Of a stretch of 64,000 nucleotides of DNA, positions 50,914-59,783 are shown one piece after another. How positions within the stretch are numbered: the first letter of the stretch is position 1; each line of letters starts with the position of its first letter. Source of the DNA: Lichenibacterium minor (GTDB lineage Bacteria; Pseudomonadota; Alphaproteobacteria; Rhizobiales; Beijerinckiaceae); assembly GCF_004137685.1 (NCBI RefSeq), contig NZ_QYBB01000023.1:1-64000 (forward strand), read 5' to 3'. The notes under the pieces are model-generated. The model worked only from the letters and a program-made list of their open reading frames with translations. It ran no database searches and was not told the origin of the DNA. Both the position numbers and the translations under genes were made by a program.

Positions 50914-51753
50914 TCACAGCTGCAGCACGTAGCGTTCGATCGCCTTGGCGAAGCCGTCGTTGTCGCAATCGTCGGTCACCGCGTGGGCGGCCGCCTTCAC
51001 GGCGTCCGAGCCGTTCCCCATGGCGACGCTGAACCCTGCCACCTCCAGCATGGGGATGTCGTTGGCGCCGTCCCCGATCGTCAGCACGGCCGAGACCGGG
51101 ACGCCGAAGGCCTTGGCGAGGCTCGCCACCGCTTCGCCCTTGTGGGCCCGCGGGTGGGTCACGTCGAGGTAGTAGGGCTGGGAGCGGGTCGCGAGGGCAC
51201 CGTCGCCGAGGTCGCGCTGCAGCATCGCCTCGCAGGCCGCGAGGCGGCCGTGGTCGTTGCAGGAGCCGATGACCTTCAGCACGCGGCCGTAAAGGTCGGG
51301 TCCGAAGTCCTCGACCACGACGGGCTCCTGCCCGATGGTCCGCGTTTCCAGGGGAACGTTGTCGCCTCCGGGATCGCGGATGTACCACTGCGCGTCCGTG
51401 AACAGCCAGGGGTCGAGGCCCTGGCCGCGCAGCAGGGACACGGCGCGCCGCGCGACGTCGGGGGCGAGCAGCTTCTCCTCGACGATGTTGAGGTCGCCGT
51501 CGACCACGGCCCCGCCGTTCACCGCCGCTGCCGTCACCTTCATGCCCAGGAGGGCGAAGATGCCTCGCAGGCCCACCGGCGGCCGCGCGGTCGTCACCGT
51601 GAAGCCGACACCCTTCTGCGCCAGGGCCGCGATGGCGGCGCGGGCCCGGGGCGTCAACACCTTGGCGTGATCGACCAGGGTGCCGTCGATGTCCGAAACG
51701 ACGAGGCGGATCGGCTCTGGCGGCATGGACGGGCGCAGGGCTGAAGCCGTCAC
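50914..51753 (-). CDS. HAD-superfamily (Cof/IIB type) sugar-phosphatase-like protein, copy 1
   Basis: The 279-residue protein has motif I VVSDIDGTLVDH, motif II VTTARPP, the IIB cap and the C-terminal LTIGDGANDIPMLEVAGFSVAMGNGSDAV. The start is taken as GTG 51753, which overlaps the zwf TGA (GTGA) and has GGGGAG upstream. An ATG at 51726 gives a shorter form beginning MPPEPIRL. It lies 11 bp before its paralogue. The pair probably arose by duplication and may have diverged in substrate. Confidence 0.87.
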   Translation of the reverse strand: MTASALRPSMPPEPIRLVVSDIDGTLVDHAKVLTPRARAAIAALAQKGVGFTVTTARPPVGLRGIFALLGMKVTAAAVNGGAVVDGDLNIVEEKLLAPDVARRAVSLLRGQGLDPWLFTDAQWYIRDPGGDNVPLETRTIGQEPVVVEDFGPDLYGRVLKVIGSCNDHGRLAACEAMLQRDLGDGALATRSQPYYLDVTHPRAHKGEAVASLAKAFGVPVSAVLTIGDGANDIPMLEVAGFSVAMGNGSDAVKAAAHAVTDDCDNDGFAKAIERYVLQL

Positions 51754-53339
51754 TTCGAGGGCTCCCCGGGCTGCTTCGGGCCGGGGTCCAGCCTCACCGG
51801 CCGCCAGGCACGGTCTCCGTCCCGCGCCAGCAGGAGGTCCGCCGAAACCGGCCCCGCGGTGCCGCCCGCGTAATCCGGAAAGTCCTGCGGCGCCGACCGG
51901 CCCCAGTGGGCCAGCACCCCGTCGACGACCCGCCAGGCCTCCTCGACCTGGTCGGCGCGCTGGAACAGCGTCTGGTCCCCGGTCATCGCGTCGTAGAGCA
52001 GGGTCTCGTAGCCCACGTTCTGTTGCGCCGGAAACCAGTCCTTGTAGGCGAAGTTCATCTTCACGCTCTTCAGGTCGACGACCGGACCGGGGCGCTTGAC
52101 CTCGAACTGCAGCGAGATGCCCTCCTCCGGCTGGATCTGGATCGCCAGCCAGTTCGCCTGGATGTCGGAGGTTTCCGTCGCGGCGAAGAGAGCCGTCGGC
52201 GCCGGCTTGAAGCGGATCGCGACCTCGCTGGTGCGCGCGCTCATGTGCTTGCCGGTGCGCAGGTAGAAGGGAACGCCGGCCCAGCGCCAGTTGTCGATGT
52301 CGAGCTTCAGGGCGACGTAGGTTTCGGTGTGCGACCGCGGGTCGACGTGGGGTTCGGCGCGGTAGGCCTCGGTGGGCTTGCCCAGCACCGTCCCGGCGGC
52401 GTACTGCCCTCGCACCGCGTGTTCGGGCTTCACGGTCTTCATGGACTTGAAGACGTCGACCTTCCGCGAGCGCACGTCGTCCGCGCCGAAGGACACCGGC
52501 GGCTCCATGGCCACCATGGCGACGAGCTGGAAGACGTGATTCGGCACCATGTCGCGCAGCGCGCCCGTCGCCTCGTAGAACCCGCCGCGGCCCTCGACGC
52601 CGACCGTTTCCGCCACGGTGATCTGCACGTGGTCGATGTGATCGCGGTTCCACAGCGGCTCGAACAGGCCGTTGGCGAAGCGGAAGGTCATGATGTTCTG
52701 GACCGTTTCCTTTCCGAGGAAATGGTCGATCCGATACACCTGATCCTCGCGCAGCACCTTCAGCACGCGCGCGTTCAGGGCCTGCGCCGACGCGAGGTCG
52801 TGGCCGAAGGGCTTCTCGATGACGACGCGGCGCCACGCCCCATCCCCGCTCTCGGTCAGCCCGGCGGCGCCGAGCCCGTCCACCACCGTGCCGAAGAAGC
52901 GGTCCGCCACGGCGAGGTAGAACAGCGCGTTGCCGCCCGTGCTGTGGCTGCCCGCGAGGTCGCCGAGCCGGGCCTTCACGGCCTCGAACGTCTTGGGATC
53001 CTCGAAGTCGCCCTTGAGGTAGAACATGCGGGACTTCAGCCAGTCCCAGGCTTCGACGTCGATCTTGGCGGGATCGAACTCACCGGATCCGCCGACGAAA
53101 CCCTGCATCATCTCCGACAGGCTGTCCCGCCAGCCCTCGTCGGTGCCGTCCGAATGGTCGACGCCCAGGATCGCGAAATCGTCGGGCAGCAGGCCCGTCG
53201 TGGCCAGATTGTAGAGCGCCGGGGTGACCAGCCGCTTCGTCAAGTCGCCGCCTCCGCCGAAGATCACCATGGCGCAGGGCCCGGCCTTCGGCGTGGACGA
53301 TTCCGGGGCGGCCGAAGCCGAAACGGTCTGCTCACCCAT
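51750..53339 (-). CDS. zwf: Glucose-6-phosphate 1-dehydrogenase
   Basis: The 529-residue enzyme oxidises glucose-6-phosphate with NADP or NAD to open the oxidative pentose-phosphate and Entner-Doudoroff routes. The cofactor motif FGGGGDLTKR is at residues 27-36, the substrate/catalytic motif is YRIDHFLGKETVQN, and VIEKPFGHD is present. It starts 14 bp after gnd and overlaps the first HAD gene by four bases, so it belongs to a tightly coupled operon. Confidence 0.95.
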   Translation of the reverse strand: MGEQTVSASAAPESSTPKAGPCAMVIFGGGGDLTKRLVTPALYNLATTGLLPDDFAILGVDHSDGTDEGWRDSLSEMMQGFVGGSGEFDPAKIDVEAWDWLKSRMFYLKGDFEDPKTFEAVKARLGDLAGSHSTGGNALFYLAVADRFFGTVVDGLGAAGLTESGDGAWRRVVIEKPFGHDLASAQALNARVLKVLREDQVYRIDHFLGKETVQNIMTFRFANGLFEPLWNRDHIDHVQITVAETVGVEGRGGFYEATGALRDMVPNHVFQLVAMVAMEPPVSFGADDVRSRKVDVFKSMKTVKPEHAVRGQYAAGTVLGKPTEAYRAEPHVDPRSHTETYVALKLDIDNWRWAGVPFYLRTGKHMSARTSEVAIRFKPAPTALFAATETSDIQANWLAIQIQPEEGISLQFEVKRPGPVVDLKSVKMNFAYKDWFPAQQNVGYETLLYDAMTGDQTLFQRADQVEEAWRVVDGVLAHWGRSAPQDFPDYAGGTAGPVSADLLLARDGDRAWRPVRLDPGPKQPGEPSK

Positions 53340-53353
53340 GGCCTACCCCTCCT

Positions 53354-54379
53354 TCAGCGCGGCGTCGGCGACGTCGACGCGCCTTCGGGGGCGGGAGCGT
53401 CGCGGTGCTCGACGTGGCCGCCGAAGCCGAAGCGCATGGCGGACAGCGCCTTCTCGCCGAACGTATGCTCCTCGCGCGACCGGAACCGCGCATACAGCGC
53501 CGCCGACAGCACGTTGGCGGGGACGGCCTCCTCGATGGCCGCCTCGATGGTCCAGCGTCCCTCGCCCGAATCGTCCACGACCCCGGAGAAGTGGTCGAGC
53601 TTGGGGCTGGCCGTCAGGGCCGACGCGGTGAGGTCGAGCAGCCACGAGGAGATGACGCTGCCGCGGCGCCAGACTTCGGCGATGTCGGTGAGGTTCAGGT
53701 CGAAACGCTCGGTCTCGGTCAGGTCAGGCGAGTTCTTCTTCTTCAGGATGTCGAAGCCCTCGGCATAGGCCTGCATCAGACCGTACTCGATGCCGTTGTG
53801 GACCATCTTGACGAAATGGCCCGCGCCGGTCGGGCCGGCATGGATGTAGCCGCGCTCGGCGCGGGTGTCGGTCAGCTTCTCGCGACCGGGCGTGCGGGGG
53901 ATGTCGCCGATGCCGGGCGCCAAGGCGTCGAGGATCGGGTCGATGGTGTCGACGGCCGACTTGTCGCCGCCCACCATCATGCAATAGCCGCGCTCCAGCC
54001 CCCACACGCCGCCGGACGTGCCGACGTCCACGTAGTGGATGCCCTTCTTGCCCAGGTCCTGGCCCCGGTGGATGTCGTCCTTGTAGAAGGAGTTGCCGCC
54101 GTCGATGAGGATGTCCCCGTCGGACAGGAGCTCGCCCAGCCGGTAGACGGCGTCGTGGGTGATGGCGCCGGCGGGCAGCATCACCCACACGACGCGCGGC
54201 GACGCCGTGAACTTCGATACGAGGTCCTCGAGGCTGTCGGCCCCGACCGCGCCGTCGTCGACCAGGTCCTGGACCGCTCGCGCATTGCGGTCGAAGGCGA
54301 TGCAACGATGCCCGTGGCGCTGGAGCCGCCGCACGATGTTGCCGCCCATGCGGCCGAGACCGATCACGCCGATTTGCAT
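53354..54379 (-). CDS. gnd: 6-phosphogluconate dehydrogenase, decarboxylating (short, GntZ/YqeC type)
   Basis: The 341-residue enzyme oxidises 6-phosphogluconate to ribulose-5-phosphate. The N-terminal MQIGVIGLGRMGGNIVRRL and the motifs DGGNSFYKDD, DVGTSGGVWGLERGYCMMVGG and GAGHFVKMVHNGIEYGLMQ are intact. It is about 130 residues shorter than E. coli Gnd, as expected for the NAD-preferring short class. It lies 182 bp after tal and 14 bp before zwf. Confidence 0.93.
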   Translation of the reverse strand: MQIGVIGLGRMGGNIVRRLQRHGHRCIAFDRNARAVQDLVDDGAVGADSLEDLVSKFTASPRVVWVMLPAGAITHDAVYRLGELLSDGDILIDGGNSFYKDDIHRGQDLGKKGIHYVDVGTSGGVWGLERGYCMMVGGDKSAVDTIDPILDALAPGIGDIPRTPGREKLTDTRAERGYIHAGPTGAGHFVKMVHNGIEYGLMQAYAEGFDILKKKNSPDLTETERFDLNLTDIAEVWRRGSVISSWLLDLTASALTASPKLDHFSGVVDDSGEGRWTIEAAIEEAVPANVLSAALYARFRSREEHTFGEKALSAMRFGFGGHVEHRDAPAPEGASTSPTPR

Positions 54380-54561
54380 CGCTGAAGCCTTTCGAAGATC
54401 TGGAGTCGCCGCGCCAACGCGGAGGGTGGCCATTCGGCCGCGTCACGCCGGCCGATTTCGGGCGGCATCTTTCCCTCGTGGAGGGATGGCGCGAAACCCA
54501 TGAGGCGTTGATCGGCGGGCGCCGGAGCCCCTTCGGACGCCGACGCCGTCGCGATGCGGGA

Positions 54562-55686
54562 TCAGGCGGCCTTGCTGAACTCGCCGCGGCGCTTCTTCAC
54601 CCCGCCGATGAGGTTGTCGAAGGCTTCCTCGAACTTCTTGATGCCGTCGATCACCAGCTCGTGCGTGATCTCGTCGAGCGAGATGCCGAGCTTCTCCAGC
54701 GCCGCCAGGGAAGCCTCGGCGCCGGCGACGTCGCTCTCGATCGAGTCCTTGATGGCGGTGCCGTGGTCGCCGAAGGCCTTCATCGTCGCGGGTGGCATGG
54801 TGTTGACCGTGCCGAGGCCGATGATATTGTCGACGTAGTAGGTGTCGGGCAGCGACTTCGATTTCGTGCCCGTCGAGGCCCAGAGCAGCCGCTGCGGGTG
54901 TGCGCCCTTGGCGGCCAGGGCTTCCCAGCGGGGGCCGGAAAAGATCTGCTTGCCGCGCTGGTAGGCGCGCTTGGCATTGGCGATGGCGATCTTGTGCCTG
55001 GTCATCTCGACCAGAGCCGGGTCGGCGCCTTCGAGGGCATCGATCTTGGCATCCGCCGCGGAATCGATGCGGCTGAGGAAGAAGCTCGCCACGGACGCGA
55101 CGCGGGACACGTCGCCGCCCTTGGCGGCCAGCTCCTCGAGGCCCGCGATATAGGCCTGCGCCACGTCCTCGTAGGCCTTCACGGCGAAGAGCAGAGTCAC
55201 GTTGACGTTGATGCCTTCGGCGATCGTGGCCTGGATGGCGGGCGTGCCGGCGTCGGTGCCCGGGATCTTGATCATCAGGTTGGGCCGGTCCACCGCGGCC
55301 CACAGGCGCTTCGCGTCCTTTTTGGTCGCTTCGGTGTCGTTGGCGATGTTGGGCGCCACCTCGAGGCTGACGAAGCCGTCCCCACCGTCCGCGCCCTCGT
55401 AGACGGGGAGGAAAACGTCGGCGGCGGCCTGGATGTCGGCGATCGCGATGGTCTCGTAGACCGTCATGTCGTCGGCATCGCCCTTGCCGAGCATCTCCTT
55501 GAGGACGTCGTCGTAGTCGTTGGTCGAGCCGATCGCCTTCTCGAAGATGGACGGGTTCGACGTCAGGCCCTTCAGGCCGTGGTTGTCGATGAGGTTCTTC
55601 AGTTCGCCGGACGACATCAGCGTCCGGTGGAGGTCGTCGAGCCAGGGCGACTGGCCGCAGGCTTCGAGCTGCTGCAACGGGTTCAT
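54562..55686 (-). CDS. tal: Transaldolase
   Basis: The 374-residue transaldolase has PWLDDLHRTLMSSGELKNLI, LKGLTSNPSIFEKAI, the Schiff-base Lys segment NLMIKIPGTDAG, INVNVTLLFAVKAYEDVA and WASTGTKSK. The length matches the long mycobacterial/cyanobacterial Tal class. It transfers dihydroxyacetone units between sedoheptulose-7-phosphate and glyceraldehyde-3-phosphate. MNPLQQLEACGQSPW at 55686 is the start, 62 bp after tkt. Confidence 0.95.
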   Translation of the reverse strand: MNPLQQLEACGQSPWLDDLHRTLMSSGELKNLIDNHGLKGLTSNPSIFEKAIGSTNDYDDVLKEMLGKGDADDMTVYETIAIADIQAAADVFLPVYEGADGGDGFVSLEVAPNIANDTEATKKDAKRLWAAVDRPNLMIKIPGTDAGTPAIQATIAEGINVNVTLLFAVKAYEDVAQAYIAGLEELAAKGGDVSRVASVASFFLSRIDSAADAKIDALEGADPALVEMTRHKIAIANAKRAYQRGKQIFSGPRWEALAAKGAHPQRLLWASTGTKSKSLPDTYYVDNIIGLGTVNTMPPATMKAFGDHGTAIKDSIESDVAGAEASLAALEKLGISLDEITHELVIDGIKKFEEAFDNLIGGVKKRRGEFSKAA

Positions 55687-55748
55687 GGCGGATCTCCTGC
55701 CTTCCGGAAAACGGGAGGGCGCCGGCCGGACCGGCCGGCGCCCCGGGA

Positions 55749-57833
55749 TCATTCGGCGGCGCGCTTCGCCCCGGCGGCGTTCTGCTTCTCGATCTGCTGC
55801 TTGGCGTGTTCGACGATCTTCTCGGGCGTGAAGCCAAATTTGGTGAGCAGCGCCTTCAACGGCGCCGATGCGCCGAAGGTGTGCATCCCCACCACGACGC
55901 CGAGCCGGCCCGTGTATTTCTCCCAGCCCATCGTGGCGGCCTGCTCGACGGCGACGCGCGCCGCGACGTGCGGCGGCAGCACCTCGTCCTGGTAGGCCTG
56001 GTCCTGGAGCTCGAACTGTTCCCAGCAGGGCATCGACACCACGCGGGCGCCGATCCCCTCCTTGGACAGAGCCTCGTAGGCCTCGACGCACAGGTAGAGC
56101 TCCGAGCCCGTCCCCATCAGGATGACCTCCACCTCCTTGCCGTCCTTGGGATCGGCGAGCACGTAGGCGCCCTTGTGCACGCCTTCGGCCGGCTTGAAGA
56201 CGGTGCGGTCCAGCGTGGGCATGGGCTGCCGGGACAGGATCAGGGCCGCCGGGTTCTTCTTCAGCCCGATGACGAACTTCCAGGCTTCGGCGGCCTCGTT
56301 GGCGTCGCCGGGGCGCAGCACGAAGAGGCCCGGGATCGCGCGGAGGCTCGGCACCTGCTCGACGGGCTGGTGCGTCGGGCCGTCCTCGCCGACGCCGATC
56401 GAATCGTGGGTGAAGATCCAGATCGACGGCAGCTCCTGCAGCGACGACAGGCGGATGGCCGGGCGCAGGTAGTCCGAGAAGATCAGGAAGGTTGCCCCGT
56501 AGGGACGCAGGCCCGACAGCGCCATGCCGTTGCAGATGGCCCCCATCGCGTGTTCGCGGACGCCGAAGTGGACGTTGCGGCCGCCGCGGCTTTCGGGCTT
56601 GAAGGTGCCGGCCTCCTTGGCGGTCTGGTTGGTCTTGGTGGACTCGTCGAGGTCCGCCGAGCCGCCCACCAGCCAGGGATAATGCGGCGCCAGCGCGTTC
56701 TCGGCCTTCGAAGCCGATTCGCGCGTCGCCATGCCCTTCTCGTCGGCCGGGAAGGTCGGGATCGCGTCGAAGGCGGCCTGCGGCACATCCTTGGCGATGA
56801 TCGCGTCGACCTGCCTGCCTTCGTCGGGGTACTTCGCCTTGTAGGCGGCGAACAGGTCGGCCCACTGGGACTGCAGTTCGCCGCCGCGCTTGCCCATCGT
56901 GTCGGCGAAACGCTCGTAGACGCCGTCCGGCACCAGGAAGGACGAGTCTTCCGGCCAGCCGTAGAACGCCTTGGTGAGCTTCACCTCGTCGGCGCCGAGC
57001 GGCGAGCCGTGCGACTTGTTGGAATCCTGCTTGTTGGGCGAGCCGTAGCCGATGTGGCTTTCGACGATGATCATCGTCGGGCGCGATTTTTCCTCGAGGA
57101 ACCCCGAATAAGCGGCGGCGACCTGCTTCAGGTCGTTGGCGTCGCGGACGTGGAGCACGTTCCAGCCGTAGGACAGGAACCGCGCGCCCACGTCTTCCGA
57201 GAAGGCCCAGCCGGCGGGCCCGTCGAGGGTGACGTTGTTGGAGTCGTAGATCCAGCAAAGGTTGTCGAGCTTCCAATGCGCCGCGAGCGACGCCGCCTCG
57301 GAACCGATGCCCTCCATCATCTCGCCGTCCGACGTGATGGCGTAGACGTTGTAGTCGAACAGCGCGAAGTCCGGCTTGTTGAAATGCGCGGCGAGCCACT
57401 TCTCCGACAGCGCCATCCCGACGCTCATGGCGATGCCTTGGCCGAGCGGCCCGGTGGTGGCCTCCACGCCGGTGGTCATCCCGTATTCGGGATGGCCGGG
57501 CGTGTAGGATCCGGCCTGGCGGAAGCTCTTGACGTCGTCCATCGAGACGGCGAGGCGGTTCAGCTTCTGGCCGTCGTGGTCGACGGCCTCGACCTTCGTC
57601 AGATGCAGCATGGAATACAGCAGCATCGAGGCGTGGCCCGCCGACAGCACGAAACGGTCGCGGTTGGGCCAGAGCGGGTTCTTCGGGTCGTAGCGCAGCC
57701 GCTCCGTCCACAGGTCGTAGGTGGGGGCCGCCATGCCCATCGGGGCGCCGGGGTGACCGGAATTAGCCTTCTGGATCGCGTCGATCGAGAGCGTGCGGAT
57801 CGTGTTGATGCACAGTTGATCGATGTCGCTCAT
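55749..57833 (-). CDS. tkt: Transketolase
   Basis: The 694-residue thiamine-diphosphate enzyme has LCINTIRTLSIDAIQKANSGHPGAPMGMA at the N terminus, the ThDP site GDGEMMEGIGSEAASLA-type segment (here SDGEMMEG), and VREHAMGAICNGMALSG and HDSIGVGEDGPTHQPVEQ in the pyrimidine domain. It transfers two-carbon units in the pentose-phosphate pathway. It is the first gene of the nine-gene minus-strand run, with start at MSDIDQLC (57833). Confidence 0.95.
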   Translation of the reverse strand: MSDIDQLCINTIRTLSIDAIQKANSGHPGAPMGMAAPTYDLWTERLRYDPKNPLWPNRDRFVLSAGHASMLLYSMLHLTKVEAVDHDGQKLNRLAVSMDDVKSFRQAGSYTPGHPEYGMTTGVEATTGPLGQGIAMSVGMALSEKWLAAHFNKPDFALFDYNVYAITSDGEMMEGIGSEAASLAAHWKLDNLCWIYDSNNVTLDGPAGWAFSEDVGARFLSYGWNVLHVRDANDLKQVAAAYSGFLEEKSRPTMIIVESHIGYGSPNKQDSNKSHGSPLGADEVKLTKAFYGWPEDSSFLVPDGVYERFADTMGKRGGELQSQWADLFAAYKAKYPDEGRQVDAIIAKDVPQAAFDAIPTFPADEKGMATRESASKAENALAPHYPWLVGGSADLDESTKTNQTAKEAGTFKPESRGGRNVHFGVREHAMGAICNGMALSGLRPYGATFLIFSDYLRPAIRLSSLQELPSIWIFTHDSIGVGEDGPTHQPVEQVPSLRAIPGLFVLRPGDANEAAEAWKFVIGLKKNPAALILSRQPMPTLDRTVFKPAEGVHKGAYVLADPKDGKEVEVILMGTGSELYLCVEAYEALSKEGIGARVVSMPCWEQFELQDQAYQDEVLPPHVAARVAVEQAATMGWEKYTGRLGVVVGMHTFGASAPLKALLTKFGFTPEKIVEHAKQQIEKQNAAGAKRAAE

Positions 57834-58071
57834 GACTTCCCCTCTCGCCCTTCGGCGGGCACGTCGGCCTCGAGCCCGTGCTAGCTCAAGCTTGGCTGTC
57901 CGTCCACGCGCGGCCACGCGCCGCGACGGCATCGGTCATGCAATTTCAGAACCGCTGCCCACAGTTTTAGTTCAACCCCCGCCGGGCGCATTCTCGGCGC
58001 GCCGCGCTTGCGCCGGGCGGGCCCGCGCCGCATGGGAGTGCGGCGGTCCGAAGATCGACGTCGAGGGGTCC

Positions 58072-58581
58072 ATGCTGGCGAGGCGGTTTGCGGCGGCGAT
58101 CGGCCTGCTGGCGGCGGTGCTGTTCTCCCAGGCGCCCGAGTTCGTGCAGCAGTACCGCCAACGCCTCGGCGGAGCCGTCGACGAGCTGAAGCGGACGATC
58201 GCGGCCTTCGACGCCGAAGCGCGGGAACACTCGCTGTCGCTCGATGCGGGCATCGGCCGGCTCCGCGCCAACGCCGACCCGCTCGTGCGGGAGCGCGGCG
58301 ACGACCTCGCGGCCGATGTCGAGCGCGAGCGGCGGCTCGACGCGCAGGAGCGGGCCTTCGAGGGCGCGGGACCTTTGGGGCTCTGCTGGGCCTTCGCCGC
58401 GGGTTTCGATCCCGCCGTCGCGAGCGGCGCCTACGCGATCTTCCAGCCGGCCGTCCCCGTCACGGCGGCCGGCTTCGCGTCGGCGGCCGCCGGCTTCGTC
58501 GCGGGCTACGGCGGCACGCGCCTCGTCGCGGCGCCGTTCGGGCGGCGGCGGCGGCGGCAGCGCAATGCCGCCGCGGCCTGA
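58072..58581 (+). CDS. DUF2937 family membrane protein
   Basis: The 169-residue protein has a hydrophobic N-terminal segment (FAAAIGLLAAVLFSQAPEF), a helical, charged middle (YRQRLGGAVDELKRTIAAFDAEAREHSLS) and a second hydrophobic region (AGFASAAAGFVAGYGGTRLVAAPF), ending in a run of Arg. This is the layout of DUF2937 proteins, which are uncharacterised. It is divergent from tkt and convergent with crcB. Confidence 0.72.
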   Translation: MLARRFAAAIGLLAAVLFSQAPEFVQQYRQRLGGAVDELKRTIAAFDAEAREHSLSLDAGIGRLRANADPLVRERGDDLAADVERERRLDAQERAFEGAGPLGLCWAFAAGFDPAVASGAYAIFQPAVPVTAAGFASAAAGFVAGYGGTRLVAAPFGRRRRRQRNAAAA

Positions 58582-58611
58582 GGTGATCCCCCCGGAGGCC
58601 GGGCGGGACGG

Positions 58612-59043
58612 CTAGGCGTCGTCCGCGATCGGCGGCCTCATGGCCGACACGGCGCCGCCGTTGAGCTGCGCCGCGACCGCGTGGCCGAGCGCCACGGCGA
58701 CGAGGCACAGCACCACGGACGCCCCGACGTTCACCAGCGCGCGGTTGACCGCTCCCGCGCGCAGGAGGTCGAGCGTCTGCAGGCTGAAGGACGAGAAGGT
58801 GGTGAAGCCGCCGCACAAGCCGACGAGCACGAACAGGCGCAGGGTTTCCGGCACCGGGAAGCGGCCGTGCGACAGCGTCAGCGTGCCGAAGAAGCCGATC
58901 ACGAAGGACCCGGCGATGTTGATCATCACCGTGCCCCAGGGAACGCCCTGGCTGATCGGCGCCAAGGCCCCGGCCAGCGCATAGCGCCCCACGGAGCCGA
59001 GGGCGCCGCCCAGCGCCACGGCGAGGCAGGTTGCGAGGTTCAT
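58612..59043 (-). CDS. crcB: Fluoride ion exporter CrcB/Fluc
   Basis: The 143-residue protein has four hydrophobic helices. GGALGSVGRYALAG lies near the N terminus, GTVMINIAGSFVIGFFGTL follows with the conserved Asn, and GLCGGFTTFSSFSLQ at residues 75-89 carries the fluoride-coordinating Phe residues and central break. It forms dual-topology dimers that export fluoride. GGAGAAAG precedes the ATG at 59043. It is divergent from def; no fluoride riboswitch was recognised between them. Confidence 0.92.
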   Translation of the reverse strand: MNLATCLAVALGGALGSVGRYALAGALAPISQGVPWGTVMINIAGSFVIGFFGTLTLSHGRFPVPETLRLFVLVGLCGGFTTFSSFSLQTLDLLRAGAVNRALVNVGASVVLCLVAVALGHAVAAQLNGGAVSAMRPPIADDA

Positions 59044-59166
59044 GCGCGCTTTCTCCGTCTGGCGGATCGCCATCCCACGGCGGGGGGCCGGCGCGCCCCG
59101 ACCCCGAATTGACCGCCGCGGCACCTCTCCCTATGTCGAAGGCTGTTCCCGCCCCCCGAGTCCGCC

Positions 59167-59766
59167 ATGGCCGTCCGCCCCATCCTCACGCTGCCCGACA
59201 ACCTCCTGCGACAGAAGTCCGAGCGGGTCGCGAAGGTCGACGGCCCGGTTCGGGCGGCGCTCGACGACATGATCGAGACCATGTACGACGCGCCCGGCAT
59301 CGGCCTCGCCGGCGTGCAGGTCGGCATCATGCAGCGCCTGGTCGTGATCGACGTCGCCCGCAAGGACGAGGAGCCCCAGCCGCTGTTCCTCATCAACCCC
59401 GAGATCGTCCAGGCTTCGGCCGAGCTGATGGTCTACGAGGAGGGGTGCCTGTCGATCCCCGACTATTACGAGGACGTGGAGCGTCCCGAGCGGGTGCGCG
59501 TCCGCTTCCAGGACCGACACGGGGCCGAGTGCGAGATCGAGGCCGACGGGCTGCTCGCGACCGCGATCCAGCACGAGATCGACCACCTCGACGGCGTGCT
59601 CTTCATCGACCACATTTCGCGCCTGAAGCGCGAGCGCGTGGTGAAGAAGTTCGCCAAGGCGGCCCGCTTGGCGCAGGACGAGAACCGCCCCTTCGATCCG
59701 CGCGCCGAGCCCCGGGCCGCCATGGGGGCCCGCAGGCCGCCGCGGCCCGCCGAACCGGCCGCCTGA
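59167..59766 (+). CDS. def: Peptide deformylase
   Basis: The 199-residue metalloenzyme removes the formyl group from nascent proteins. The three motifs are GIGLAGVQVG (44-53), EEGCLSIP (Cys94) and QHEIDHLDG (His136, Glu137, His140). Motif 1 has Gly-Val where Ala-Pro or Ala-Ile is more usual. The C terminus extends about 25 residues beyond the E. coli enzyme and is Arg/Pro-rich. It precedes fmt by 17 bp in the usual def-fmt arrangement. Confidence 0.95.
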   Translation: MAVRPILTLPDNLLRQKSERVAKVDGPVRAALDDMIETMYDAPGIGLAGVQVGIMQRLVVIDVARKDEEPQPLFLINPEIVQASAELMVYEEGCLSIPDYYEDVERPERVRVRFQDRHGAECEIEADGLLATAIQHEIDHLDGVLFIDHISRLKRERVVKKFAKAARLAQDENRPFDPRAEPRAAMGARRPPRPAEPAA

Positions 59767-59783
59767 CCCGGACGAGCCCCGCC

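Noticed and set aside
57930..57975. TTGAAC and a GCAT/ATGC repeat upstream of tkt as promoter or operator
   Set aside because: No convincing -10 element follows TTGAAC at proper spacing, and the repeat arms are only four bases.
59044..59166. Possible fluoride riboswitch upstream of crcB
   Set aside because: The leader contains GGGATGGCGATCC, but the conserved pseudoknot pairing and the characteristic later segment of the fluoride aptamer were not found. A covariance-model (Infernal, Rfam crcB) search would decide.
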